From: Oscillospiraceae bacterium
GTDB taxonomy: Bacteria > Bacillota > Clostridia > Oscillospirales > Oscillospiraceae
Assembly (NCBI GenBank): GCA_017501355.1
Contig: JAFVXA010000039.1
Coordinates: 1-64,000, forward strand
Reading direction: 5' to 3'
DNA length: 64,000 bases
Below are positions 36,535-44,495 of this stretch, in pieces. Both the position numbers and the translations under genes were made by a program. Position 1 is the first letter of the stretch; every line of letters begins with the position of its first letter. The notes under the pieces were generated by a model. That model saw only the letters and a program-made list of their open reading frames with translations. It was not told the DNA's origin and searched no databases.

Positions 36535-36563
36535 TTGAAAAGGCGCTCCGTCCATGGTAAAAT
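36535..36563 (+). promoter_or_regulatory. Promoter of coaX
   Basis: TTGAAA, 17 nt spacer, TAAAAT, 58 nt upstream of the ATG. Confidence 0.7.
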
Positions 36564-36621
36564 TGACTGCGGAAGGGGAAGATGATGCCCTTTCAAATTG
36601 CTTGTGCGGGAGGATACGGTC

Positions 36622-37386
36622 ATGGTTCTGACGATTGATGTAGGAAATTCAGAGATCGCGCTTGGTGGCTTTAAGGAGCATGAAGTTGCGTTCGTAGCGC
36701 GGCTGACAACAAACACACGCCAGACAGATGACGAGTATTCCATGAAAATCGACGGTGTGCTGCGTCTGCACGGAATCGAGAAAACGCAAATCAGAGGTGT
36801 CATTATCTCCTCGGTGGTACCCCAGCTGAACCGCGTGCTGAAAAACGCAGTGCGCCATCTCTTTGCCGTGGAGCCGCTGCTGGTGGGACCCGGTGTCAAG
36901 ACGGGACTTGCTATCCGCTGCGACAATCCCGCCTCCGTGGGGGCGGATCTGATCTGCGCCTGTGTTGCCGCCCTGAGTGAGTATGGCGCGCCCTGTCTCA
37001 TTGTTGACATCGGTACCGCCACCAAGATGATGGTGGTGGACGAGCAGGGGGCGTTCATCGGTGTGTCCATCATGCCGGGTGTGCTGATGGGGCTGAATGC
37101 CCTTGCTACGGGGACGGCGCAGCTGCCGAACATTGACCTTGGCACACCACATGGCGTGATTGGGAAAAACACCATCGACTGTATGCGCTCGGGCGTGATT
37201 TTCGGACACGCCGGCATGATCGACGGCATGATCGACCGCATCAATGCCGAAATGGGCAGGGAGCTTCCCACCTATGTGACGGGTGGTCTTGCCCCCATCG
37301 TGCTGCCCCACTGCAGGCACTGCATGACGGCAGATGAGCTGCTGGTGCTGAAGGGCTTGTACCAGATTTATCAGAAGAACAAGTAA
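36622..37386 (+). CDS. coaX: Type III pantothenate kinase
   Basis: 254 residues. The actin-like ATPase motifs TIDVGNSEIALGGF, SSVVPQLNRVL, VGPGVKTGLAIRCDNPASVGADLICAC (core NPASVGADLI) and IVDIGTATKM are those of CoaX. It phosphorylates pantothenate, the first step to coenzyme A. I start at ATG 36622, preceded by GGGAGGA. The next gene encodes a likely pantothenate transporter subunit, so uptake and trapping are paired. Confidence 0.95.
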   Translation: MVLTIDVGNSEIALGGFKEHEVAFVARLTTNTRQTDDEYSMKIDGVLRLHGIEKTQIRGVIISSVVPQLNRVLKNAVRHLFAVEPLLVGPGVKTGLAIRCDNPASVGADLICACVAALSEYGAPCLIVDIGTATKMMVVDEQGAFIGVSIMPGVLMGLNALATGTAQLPNIDLGTPHGVIGKNTIDCMRSGVIFGHAGMIDGMIDRINAEMGRELPTYVTGGLAPIVLPHCRHCMTADELLVLKGLYQIYQKNK

Positions 37387-37474
37387 ATAGAATGGTTGTA
37401 TATTGCTCCTGCGGGAGTGAATATAAATTTTGATGCGTTGTACCGCTATGCGGACGACAGCAAGGAGGAAATTT

Positions 37475-38065
37475 ATGAACACAACAAACAACCGACGGAT
37501 GAAAACCGGGACCTTGGTCTTGGGGGCGATTCTGACGGCACTGGTGGTGATTCTCCAGTGCATGGGGCAGTTTATCCGCTTTGGAATGTTTTCCATCTCG
37601 CTGGTGCTGATTCCGATTGTCATCGGGGCGGCGACCTGCGGACCCAAAATCAGTACATGGCTTGGATTTGTGTTCGGCGTTGTGGTACTCATGACAGACG
37701 CGGCGGCGTTTCTCGCCATCAGTATTCCGGGGACAGTGGTGACGGTGCTGGCAAAGGGCATTGCCTGTGGTCTCACGGCAGGGCTTGTCTACAAAGCACT
37801 GGAAAAGAAGGGCAGTGCCATTGCGGCGACGGCTGCCGCCATTATTTGCCCTGTGGTGAACACAGGTGTGTTCCTTGGGGGCTGCGTGCTCTTTTTCTTC
37901 GATACCATCCGCCAGTGGGGCGAGGGACTTGGCTTCAGCAATGTCTTTACCTATATGATGCTGGGGCTTGTGGGAGGCAACTTTTTGTTTGAGCTTGCTA
38001 TCAATGTCATTCTCAGCCCTGCCATCAGCACGATCCTGCGGGCTGTCAGAAGAAAGGCTTTTTGA
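37475..38065 (+). CDS. ECF transporter substrate-binding (S) subunit, probably for pantothenate
   Basis: 196 residues with six hydrophobic helices and the ECF S-component pattern, starting LVLGAILTALVVILQCMGQFIRFG. The second helix region SISLVLIPIVIGAATCGPK and the neighbour coaX point to the PanT type. It would work with energizing EcfAAT units coded elsewhere. RBS AGGAGG lies 8 nt before the ATG. The 88 bases before it show a small GC hairpin near 37400 but no riboswitch I can recognise. Confidence 0.8.
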   Translation: MNTTNNRRMKTGTLVLGAILTALVVILQCMGQFIRFGMFSISLVLIPIVIGAATCGPKISTWLGFVFGVVVLMTDAAAFLAISIPGTVVTVLAKGIACGLTAGLVYKALEKKGSAIAATAAAIICPVVNTGVFLGGCVLFFFDTIRQWGEGLGFSNVFTYMMLGLVGGNFLFELAINVILSPAISTILRAVRRKAF

Positions 38066-38128
38066 TCAGAGAGCCGATAACAAAAGCGCTGAGGTAAGCT
38101 TTTGCTCGTTTGGGGAAATCACAGCTTG

Positions 38129-38157
38129 TTGCATCCTGTAACGACATGCGCTATAAT
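38129..38157 (+). promoter_or_regulatory. Promoter of the retron
   Basis: TTGCAT, 17 nt spacer, perfect TATAAT; the predicted start falls at 38163-38165, directly at the a1 end of the ncRNA. Confidence 0.8.
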
Positions 38158-38163
38158 CGCGGT

Positions 38164-38361
38164 GGGAACAATAGCTTTTGTCAGATCATTGGCACCGGCA
38201 GCGAGTCGCTGTCGGCAGGCACATGGTATCGTATTCGCTTTGCTCAGTGGAACTGCTTGCAGTATTTCAGCACACTCCGTGTGCGCCACCGCGGCACATT
38301 TCATGTGCCCGCACCCCAAAATACTGCTGCGCATTTCGCCATACATCATTGTATTGTTCCG
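38164..38361 (+). ncRNA. Retron msr-msd noncoding RNA
   Basis: The ends pair perfectly as a1/a2: GGAACAATA (38165-38173) with TATTGTTCC (38352-38360). Right after a1 comes TAGC, whose G (38174) is the likely 2'-5' branching guanosine. The msr part has a nine-bp hairpin (38195-38203 with 38207-38215). The msd part is closed by GCAGTATTT (38259-38267) with AAATACTGC (38319-38327) and carries two inner hairpins (GCACAC/GTGTGC at 38270-38284 and GGCACAT/ATGTGCC at 38293-38309), so the single-stranded DNA would be branched. It ends 25 nt before the reverse transcriptase start. Exact msd limits need experiment. Confidence 0.82.
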
Positions 38362-38385
38362 ATCTGAGAAAGGGAGGGGAGTTTC

Positions 38386-39297
38386 GTGATCGTATATAGG
38401 GAACTTTCCTCCCTTGAACAGGATCTTGGCTTCAGCGCCAGGACGCTCTATGCTGTCAGCAACAATTTGACGAAGCATTATCACGAGACGAAGCTCCCCA
38501 AGAAGAGCGGCGGTTTTCGCAAACTGTCCGTCCCGGATCAGGTGCTGAAAGCTATGCAAAAGCGGATCACGGAAGTGCTTCTGATCTATATGCCTGTGTC
38601 ACGCTATGCAATGGCATATCGGTTTGGGAGTTCCACGATCCAAAATGCCAGATATCATGTGGGCAAGCAGATCGTATTGAAGCTGGATATTCTTCATTTC
38701 TTTGACAGTATTCGCTATTCTGATGTAAAGGATAAAGCCTTTCCGACAGCGATCTACGAAGAGCCGCTTCGCATTCTGCTGACTATGCTGTGCTATCACA
38801 AGGATGCTCTTCCGCAGGGCGCACCCAGCTCGCCTGCCATCACCAATATCATCCTGTATGAGTTTGATGAACAGATCGGTCAGTGGTGCCGGGAGCGCAA
38901 CATTACTTATACGCGCTACTGCGACGATATGACGTTTTCCGGTGATTTCGATCCCGCAGAAGTGATTTGTCTTGTCAGACAGGAATTGAAGAAGCTTGGT
39001 TTCCTGCTGAATGAACAGAAAACCCGGATTCAGCGACCCGGTCAGCAGCAGACTGTGACCGGTATTGTCGTCAACGAAAAGCTGAGCATCCCGTCAGACT
39101 ACCGCCGTAAACTGCGGCAGGAACTGTATTACTGCAGGAAGTTTGGTATGCAGGAGCATCTCCAAAGAACTGGGTCGGAGATCTCAGCGGACACATACAG
39201 ACGGCAGCTGATGGGAAAAATCAATTATGTGCTGCAGCTTACTCCCGATGATCGCGATCTGCTGCAAGCAAAAGAATGGCTGTCGAATGAGGGGTAA
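38386..39297 (+). CDS. Retron-type reverse transcriptase
   Basis: 303 residues. The retron hallmark NAxxH is present as NARYH (87-91), the palm holds D101 in LKLDILHFFDSI, then QGAPSSP, the catalytic YCDD (178-181), and VTG (224-226) in the thumb-side region. Together with the matched ncRNA directly upstream this is a complete retron core. It should copy the msd RNA into branched single-stranded DNA. The start is GTG with GGGAGGGGAG upstream. No effector gene follows in the same transcript: a strong hairpin comes 40 nt after the stop. Confidence 0.93.
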   Translation: MIVYRELSSLEQDLGFSARTLYAVSNNLTKHYHETKLPKKSGGFRKLSVPDQVLKAMQKRITEVLLIYMPVSRYAMAYRFGSSTIQNARYHVGKQIVLKLDILHFFDSIRYSDVKDKAFPTAIYEEPLRILLTMLCYHKDALPQGAPSSPAITNIILYEFDEQIGQWCRERNITYTRYCDDMTFSGDFDPAEVICLVRQELKKLGFLLNEQKTRIQRPGQQQTVTGIVVNEKLSIPSDYRRKLRQELYYCRKFGMQEHLQRTGSEISADTYRRQLMGKINYVLQLTPDDRDLLQAKEWLSNEG

Positions 39298-39337
39298 AAA
39301 GTGCGTCCCTTGCGAAGAGCCTGTTTCAAATAAAATG

Positions 39338-39382
39338 AAAGGAGCTGCTGCAGAATGAAAAGTTCTGCAACAGCTCCTTGTT
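39338..39382. terminator. Hairpin after the retron reverse transcriptase
   Basis: AAGGAGCTGCTGCAGAA pairs with TTCTGCAACAGCTCCTT with one G-T pair; T-rich sequence follows. Confidence 0.75.
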
Positions 39383-39394
39383 CATTGTTTGATA

Positions 39395-39490
39395 TCAATT
39401 CTTTTTCTTTGGCAGAGGAAGCTCCTGATACATGGTATCAAACAGCTTAGATAGAAATTCTTTGCTGTCAACCTGATCGACTAACAGCAT
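39395..39490 (-). pseudogene. Possible C-terminal gene remnant
   Basis: A 31-codon minus-strand frame with a protein-like composition (VDSKEFLSKLF, then a PLPKKKN end) but no clear RBS and a stop shortly upstream. It may be the tail of a lost gene, possibly linked to the retron. It could also be chance. Confidence 0.25.
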
Positions 39491-39543
39491 TTCTGGCAAT
39501 CACCATTATCTACATGAAAATGAAGTTTCAAAATCGGCGTTAG

Positions 39544-39771
39544 TTAGTCGATCCTTCCGCCGCAATGCTGGCAGAAAGCCCCTTCATTTCGCCCCAATCG
39601 CTTTTGGCAGTGGGGACATTTGTTATAGAGGAAGTCGGGAATCAGGCAGGAAAGCATAATAATCGCACCGATGATGGTACTTACAAGTCCAAACAAATAT
39701 CCGGACAACATGACGACGAAGCCAATCACCATCAGTGTGTCTCGCAGTGTTCGCGCTTTTTTGTGATCCAT
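39544..39771 (-). CDS. Small membrane protein with C-terminal zinc ribbon
   Basis: 75 residues: two adjacent membrane helices (about 12-28 and 30-47, TLMVIGFVVMLSGYLFG and IIGAIIMLSCLI) followed by a CPHC...CQHC zinc ribbon. RBS GGAGGTACTAT precedes the ATG at 39771. Function unknown. It converges on the retron transcript. Some retrons use a small two-helix membrane effector, but here the orientation and the terminators between them argue against one operon. Confidence 0.72.
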   Translation of the reverse strand: MDHKKARTLRDTLMVIGFVVMLSGYLFGLVSTIIGAIIMLSCLIPDFLYNKCPHCQKRLGRNEGAFCQHCGGRID

Positions 39772-39883
39772 ATAGTACCTCCATCATACTCGACGCTAAC
39801 TTCTTCTTTTTATTCTCAAAAGATCGCTAAATTCTATATTCAGTTTATCACATACCGTGCTTGGCTTCAATCTGCAAAGATCG

Positions 39884-39912
39884 TTGATGTTGTTGCCGGT
39901 GTGTGGTAAACT
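39884..39912 (+). promoter_or_regulatory. Promoter of the GNAT gene
   Basis: TTGATG, 17 nt spacer, TAAACT, 38 nt before the ATG. Confidence 0.6.
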
Positions 39913-39950
39913 GAACGCAATGACGGAGAATGGTTTTAAGGAGTGGATTT

Positions 39951-40493
39951 ATGAAACTGGAAACCGAGAGATTGCTGCTGCGGCGCTGGGAAGAAACAGA
40001 TGCCGAGGCTTTGTTTGAATACGCCAAAGACCCTGACATTGGTCCGATCGCAGGCTGGCCGCCTCATAAAAGTGTTGCTGAAAGCCTGGATGTGATCAGA
40101 AATGTGTTCAATGGCTCCGAGTGTTATGCGATCTGCGAAAAAGGCAGCAACAGGGCAATCGGTGCGATTGAGCTGAAATTGAATGGGCATACCGATATGA
40201 CCGATCGGGACGATGAGTGCGAGCTTGGCTACTGGCTTGGAAAACCGTTTTGGGGGAGAGGGTATATGCCCGAAGCGGTCAGGGAGCTGCTGCACCATGG
40301 GTTTGAAACGCTTGGAATGACCACTATTTGGTGCGGATATTACGACGGCAATGAGAAGTCGAAGCGAGTACAGGAAAAAACAGGCTTTGTGTATCACCAC
40401 ACTTGTGAGGAAGTGGACGTGCCGCTGATGAACGAAATCAGGGTGGGTCACACGAATTTTATGACAAAGGAAAGATGGGAAACCCTCATTTGA
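39951..40493 (+). CDS. GNAT-family N-acetyltransferase (RimJ/RimL-like)
   Basis: 180 residues with the GNAT fold in RimJ/RimL style: METERLLLRRW-type start (ETERLLLRRWEETDAEAL), ECELGYWLGKPFWGRGYMPEAV (core GYWLGKPFWGRGYMPEA) carrying the acetyl-CoA loop, and KSKRVQEKTGFVY. It probably acetylates an amino group on a small molecule or protein end. ATG 39951 has TAAGGAG 9 nt upstream. The next small gene starts 16 nt after its stop. Confidence 0.9.
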   Translation: MKLETERLLLRRWEETDAEALFEYAKDPDIGPIAGWPPHKSVAESLDVIRNVFNGSECYAICEKGSNRAIGAIELKLNGHTDMTDRDDECELGYWLGKPFWGRGYMPEAVRELLHHGFETLGMTTIWCGYYDGNEKSKRVQEKTGFVYHHTCEEVDVPLMNEIRVGHTNFMTKERWETLI

Positions 40494-40509
40494 CAGCAAG
40501 GAGATACTT

Positions 40510-40713
40510 ATGTATTTTTCTACTCGTGATGAAGAAGTTGTCTTTCTCAAAAAGCTGTGGCGCAAAGAGCCGGTGAGCTGCCCCAAGTGCAATGGTGCGG
40601 TGTTGGAGTACCTGCATAAAAAGGCGAAGAAGAGCGATTGCGACTGGAAGTGTCCCGCTTGCGGCGAAGTGTACCGAACCATCGGTATGCTGAAAGATCT
40701 CCCTGACCGATGA
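40510..40713 (+). CDS. Small zinc-ribbon protein
   Basis: 67 residues with CPKC near residue 24 and CPAC near residue 49, the two halves of a zinc ribbon joined by a lysine-rich helix. RBS AAGGAG lies 7 nt before the ATG. Probably cotranscribed with the GNAT gene. Function unknown. Confidence 0.7.
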   Translation: MYFSTRDEEVVFLKKLWRKEPVSCPKCNGAVLEYLHKKAKKSDCDWKCPACGEVYRTIGMLKDLPDR

Positions 40714-40779
40714 AATATGCAATCGAATGAAGCTGAACATCTGAGGAGTGAAACAACTTTACAAGCGTTTGGCTCAACT

Positions 40780-40816
40780 CTGCACGTGCTGAAAAAGTAT
40801 GTGCAGGGTTTTTATT
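40780..40816 (+). terminator. Probable terminator
   Basis: CTGCAC / GTGCAG six-bp stem followed by GGTTTTTATTTT. Confidence 0.6.
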
Positions 40817-40843
40817 TTCTTAATAAAACAAATTTTTAATAAG

Positions 40844-40865
40844 ATCTGTGATAAATATCACAGAT
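40844..40865. promoter_or_regulatory. CRP/FNR-type operator at the SDR-thioredoxin promoter
   Basis: A perfect 22-bp inverted repeat with the core TGTGATAAATATCACA, an exact match to the CRP/FNR consensus TGTGA-N6-TCACA. Its centre (40854.5) lies about 41.5 bp before the start predicted from the TATAAT at 40884-40889, the class II activator position. The -35 region is poor, as expected for an activated promoter. Confidence 0.75.
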
Positions 40866-40919
40866 TATCGGATGCATTTTGGGTATAATAAAATCACAAA
40901 GAACAAGGAGGTGCTCTGC

Positions 40920-41666
40920 ATGAGACTGAAAGACAAAGTTGCAATCATTACCGGTGGAAGCCGTGGTATCGGTTTTGCTACCGCTGACAAGTTTTTGAAG
41001 GAAGGCGCAAGCGTAATTCTGACGGCAAGCACCCAGGCATCGGCTGATAAGGCGGTGGCACAGCTGAAGGAAAAATATCCGGAGGCAACGGTTGCCGGTA
41101 TCAGCCCCAACTTGGCAAATTTGGAATCTGTACGGGAAGCGTTTCGGGAAGCAACCGGCAAATACGGCTGCGTGGACATTCTTGTGAATAATGCGGGTGT
41201 ATCGGAAAGTACGCCCTTTATGGATTACACCGAGGAGACCTTTGATAAGGTCATGGATCTGAACGTAAAGGGGGTATTCAACGCAATCCGCGCAGCAGCG
41301 GAATGCATGGTGGCAAGGGGCAGCGGCGTGATCCTCTCGACCTCTTCCATGGTCAGCATTTCCGGTCAGCCCAGCGGCTTTGCCTATCCTGCATCCAAGT
41401 TTGCAGTAAACGGTTTGACGGTGTCGCTTGCAAGAGAGCTTGGTCCCAAGGGGATTCGTGTCAATGCAGTTGCACCCGGCATCACCGAGACCGACATGAT
41501 GAAGGCGGTTCCGAAAGAAGTCATCGATCCTATGATCGCGAGAATCCCTTTGCGCCGACTGGGGCAGCCCGAGGACATTGCAAATGCCTTTGTGTTTCTG
41601 GCATCTGACGAAGCAAGCTATATCACGGGTGTGGTGCTGAGTGTAGACGGCATGGCAAGAACCTAA
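40920..41666 (+). CDS. Short-chain dehydrogenase/reductase
   Basis: 248 residues. The TGGSRGIGFA cofactor motif (near 12-21), NNAG, the catalytic serine in STSSMVS, and YPASK (the Y-x-x-x-K pair near 154-158) are intact. From memory the sequence runs well along the BaiA-type 3-alpha-hydroxysteroid dehydrogenases of gut Clostridia and the 3-oxoacyl-ACP reductase group; sequence alone does not settle the substrate. ATG 40920 follows AAGGAGG. It is first in an operon with thioredoxin and thioredoxin reductase. Confidence 0.88.
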   Translation: MRLKDKVAIITGGSRGIGFATADKFLKEGASVILTASTQASADKAVAQLKEKYPEATVAGISPNLANLESVREAFREATGKYGCVDILVNNAGVSESTPFMDYTEETFDKVMDLNVKGVFNAIRAAAECMVARGSGVILSTSSMVSISGQPSGFAYPASKFAVNGLTVSLARELGPKGIRVNAVAPGITETDMMKAVPKEVIDPMIARIPLRRLGQPEDIANAFVFLASDEASYITGVVLSVDGMART

Positions 41667-41699
41667 AAAACCGCGAAATCAAAGAAAGGAGCTGATAAT

Positions 41700-42023
41700 A
41701 TGGCAGCTATCCATATCAATCAAGAACAATTTCATCAGCTGGTGAATGAAAATAAGCCCCTCCTCGTGGATTATTGGGCACCCTGGTGCGGCTATTGCCG
41801 CAGAATCGGTCCCGCTTACGAGAAGATCGCGGAGGAGTACGGAGAATCCCTCGTTGTTGCCAAGGTGAACATTGACGAGGAGCCGCAGCTGGCAGAGGAA
41901 GAAAAGATCGAAGTGATCCCGGCATTGGTTTTGTACCGCAATGGACAGGCTGTGGATTCTGTGGTTGCGCCTGAGTCCAAGGCGATGATCGACCGCTTTA
42001 TTCAAAGCGCACTGGAGAAGTAA
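41700..42023 (+). CDS. trxA: Thioredoxin
   Basis: 107 residues with the thioredoxin fold: VDYWAPWCGYCRRIGP holds the active site WCGYC (the usual form is WCGPC), then VNIDEEP and the cis-proline IPALVLYRNG. The tyrosine in the active site will alter redox potential relative to housekeeping thioredoxin. It lies 33 nt after the SDR gene and 15 nt before thioredoxin reductase, so the reductase is its likely partner. Confidence 0.93.
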   Translation: MAAIHINQEQFHQLVNENKPLLVDYWAPWCGYCRRIGPAYEKIAEEYGESLVVAKVNIDEEPQLAEEEKIEVIPALVLYRNGQAVDSVVAPESKAMIDRFIQSALEK

Positions 42024-42038
42024 CAGGAGGTGACGAGG

Positions 42039-42971
42039 GTGAATCAGAATCATGTTTACGATATGATCATTGTCGGTGGCGGACCGGGCGGTTATACCGC
42101 AGCACTGTATGCCGCAAGAGCCGGACTGGATACCGTCATTCTTGAAAAACTGTCCGCAGGCGGGCAGATGGCGCTGACCAACAAAATTGATAATTATCCC
42201 GGTTTCGAGGATGGGATCGACGGATTTACCCTCGCGGAAAATATGCAGAAGCAGGCAGAACGCTTCGGCGCAAAGACAGAATACGCCGAAGTGACCCGCA
42301 TGGATCTGAATGCTTCGCCCAAGGTGGTAGAGACCAGCGAGGGGCAGTTTCTTGGAAGGACGCTTGTCCTTGCAACGGGTGCGAACCCCAGAGAATTGGG
42401 CGTTGCGAAAGAAGCGGAGCTGGTGGGGCGCGGTGTCGCTTACTGTGCGGCTTGCGACGGAATGTTCTATCGAGGTAAGACCGTTGTTGTGGTGGGCGGC
42501 GGCAATTCTGCAGCGGCAGATGCACTGCTTCTCAGCCGTATCGCGAAGAAAGTCATTATGGTGCATCGTAGAGATACCCTGCGGGCAACCAAGATCTATC
42601 ACGAGCCACTGATGAAGGCAGAAAATGTGGAGCTTCGCTGGAACAGCACGGTGGAAGAGTTGATTCATGGTGAGAGACTGACGGGTGTGCGTCTGCGCAA
42701 CTCTGTCACAGGAGAAGAAAGCGTTGTCGAGTGCGACGGTGTCTTTGTGAGTGTAGGACGTAAACCTGCAACGGAGCTTGTACAGGGGCAGCTGGAGCTT
42801 GACCGCAGTGGTTATGTGATCGCAGGAGAAAGCACGGCGACCAATATTGGCGGCGTTTATGCAGTGGGCGATGTCAGAACGAAAGTGCTTCGTCAAGTGG
42901 TTACTGCCGTAGCAGACGGTGCCATGGCGGTTCATGCGGCAGAGGAGTATTTGGCAGAAAGCGGGCAGTGA
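42039..42971 (+). CDS. trxB: Thioredoxin reductase
   Basis: 310 residues. FAD-binding IIVGGGPGGYTAALYAARAG, the NADPH motif VVVVGGGNSAAADALLLS (GGGNSA), and the redox site YCAACDG, which reads CAAC where CATC is usual. The C-terminal VYAVGDVR closes the FAD site. I choose GTG 42039, 8 nt after AGGAGG; the frame also opens at GTG 42030, which overlaps that RBS. It reduces the adjacent thioredoxin with NADPH. Confidence 0.93.
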   Translation: MNQNHVYDMIIVGGGPGGYTAALYAARAGLDTVILEKLSAGGQMALTNKIDNYPGFEDGIDGFTLAENMQKQAERFGAKTEYAEVTRMDLNASPKVVETSEGQFLGRTLVLATGANPRELGVAKEAELVGRGVAYCAACDGMFYRGKTVVVVGGGNSAAADALLLSRIAKKVIMVHRRDTLRATKIYHEPLMKAENVELRWNSTVEELIHGERLTGVRLRNSVTGEESVVECDGVFVSVGRKPATELVQGQLELDRSGYVIAGESTATNIGGVYAVGDVRTKVLRQVVTAVADGAMAVHAAEEYLAESGQ

Positions 42972-42986
42972 GATTCGGATGATGAC

Positions 42987-43020
42987 AACAGCCCTCAGAG
43001 GATCACCTCTGAGGGCTGTT
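42987..43020. terminator. Terminator after trxB
   Basis: AACAGCCCTCAGAGG and its complement around a four-base loop. Confidence 0.8.
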
Positions 43021-43042
43021 CAGTCTGTCGGAAGACTGTCTC

Positions 43043-43194
43043 TCATTTTTTGCGCGCAAATTTTGTGAAATCCATTACATATCGCTGAGATACCGTTTGT
43101 CGATCAAAGGACGGATTCAAGAAATATACATTCTTCTCGTTCATTTTCTCCTTTGCAAGCTGCAATCCCTCGCCGAAGTGATCAATTGAAGTAA
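43043..43194 (-). pseudogene. cotJC 3'-end remnant, copy 1
   Basis: The minus strand codes FGEGLQLAKEKMNEK then NVYFLNPSFDR, the C-terminus of a CotJC-type manganese-catalase spore-coat protein. It runs on without the normal stop for 18 more residues. The conserved part is 43101-43194 and differs from copy 3 at about 10 of 78 positions. There is no start or RBS of its own; the open frame reaches into the ATP-grasp gene. Confidence 0.75.
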
Positions 43195-43241
43195 TTCCTG
43201 TATCCGTTGGAAGGGATGCGTTGTTTTTTAGAGTGATCAGT

Positions 43242-44429
43242 TTAGAGCTCTGCATCGTAATAGAATGCATCCATCTCTTCTTTTGTGGGGAAGGTTGCTA
43301 CATACATCTGATTGCCCATGCCGCCTGACAATGCGTCGGGAATACGCCCAACCATCTTCATCTGACTGCGGTATTTCTCGATGAATGCGTCGTGATCCAG
43401 CTTGAAGTCTTTGCCGTCACGGCGACCCATAAAAGCGCAGTAGCTACGTTCGCCCAAAGCGACCTGTGTGCTGTCATAAGCAATCATATCCGCCCAAATC
43501 TTATAGACATTTGTGCTGCTGCTATAGTTTATCATGTCGGGCGTGAAGCCTCCGCAGGGACGCATGTTGACCTCCAGCGCAACGATCTCGCCCTTCTTTC
43601 CGAGTCCCTTATGATCCTCATTTAGGCGGAAAAACTCAAAATGGATAAAGCGGCTCTTGACACCAAAGCTCTTGACCGTGGCGCGACCGGCTGCACGGGT
43701 ATCCTCCGGCAGTTCCTTGTGTATGAAATAGAGCGAATTATCGTTGTTGTTGACCACTTCCATCAGATTGGAGAGGGTCACATTGCCGGTTTCAAAAATA
43801 GGCTCACCCTTGGAGTTAATGATAGCATCGTAGGAGTTGACCTGTGCGTTGATGAATTCCTCCATGATGTAGGGGACACTTTTGGGATAGTCATTGATAA
43901 AGTGGATGAGATCATCGTCACAGCTCAGCTTGTAGGTGGCCACGGCACCTACGCCGTTGTCGGGCTTTACTACCACCGGGTATCCGACCTTCTTCAGGAA
44001 TGCGCGGCAACCTTCCAAATCATCCACGATATGGTAACGAGCCACGGGGATGCCGGCTTTGGTGTAAAATTCCTTCATTTTGGACTTATACTTGATGCGC
44101 TCCATCTCATCGTGCTGGAAACCGCTGGTGATATGGAAGTCCGTGCGCAACTGGGCATCATTCATCAGCCAATATTCGTTGTTGGATTCCAGCCAGTCGA
44201 TGCGTCCATACTTGAAGATGAAGAATGCCACTGCACGGTATACCTCATCGTAGTTTTCCAGACTGGAGACCTTGTAGTATTCTGTCAGGCTGTCTTTCAG
44301 CTGGGGAAGCAGCTCGTCATAGGGCTGATCACCAATGCCCAAAACGTTAAGCCCGTTGTTTTTTAGCTCATGACAGAACTGCCAGTAGTTGACCGGGAAA
44401 TTCGGGGAAATAAAAATGAAGTTCTTCAT
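43242..44429 (-). CDS. ATP-grasp family ligase of unknown substrate
   Basis: 395 residues. An N-terminal preATP-grasp region (FIFISPNFPVNYWQFC, LGIGDQPYDEL) is followed by the ATP-grasp core: KVGYPVVVKPDNGVGAVAT (core VVVKPDNGVGA) near residue 135, YIMEEFINAQ near residue 168, and the metal-binding ALEVNMRPCGG near residue 275. ATP-grasp enzymes join a carboxylate to an amine or thiol. It is third in an operon with two esterases. ATG 44429 fits the family start best, though its RBS is poor; ATG 44456 is an alternative. Confidence 0.85.
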   Translation of the reverse strand: MKNFIFISPNFPVNYWQFCHELKNNGLNVLGIGDQPYDELLPQLKDSLTEYYKVSSLENYDEVYRAVAFFIFKYGRIDWLESNNEYWLMNDAQLRTDFHITSGFQHDEMERIKYKSKMKEFYTKAGIPVARYHIVDDLEGCRAFLKKVGYPVVVKPDNGVGAVATYKLSCDDDLIHFINDYPKSVPYIMEEFINAQVNSYDAIINSKGEPIFETGNVTLSNLMEVVNNNDNSLYFIHKELPEDTRAAGRATVKSFGVKSRFIHFEFFRLNEDHKGLGKKGEIVALEVNMRPCGGFTPDMINYSSSTNVYKIWADMIAYDSTQVALGERSYCAFMGRRDGKDFKLDHDAFIEKYRSQMKMVGRIPDALSGGMGNQMYVATFPTKEEMDAFYYDAEL

Positions 44430-44495
44430 ACGTTTCGCCAGCTTTCCATCTTTCAATTTCTTTCTGTTTGCAGGAGCAGTCTGCTCGGACGGTGC

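Noticed and set aside
39544-39771. Two-helix zinc-ribbon protein as the retron effector
   Set aside because: It is convergent with the retron and separated by terminators; only synteny in relatives could revive the idea.
43043-43270. 75-residue protein-coding gene
   Set aside because: It is a cotJC tail fragment fused to unrelated ends, without RBS, and overlaps the ATP-grasp gene.
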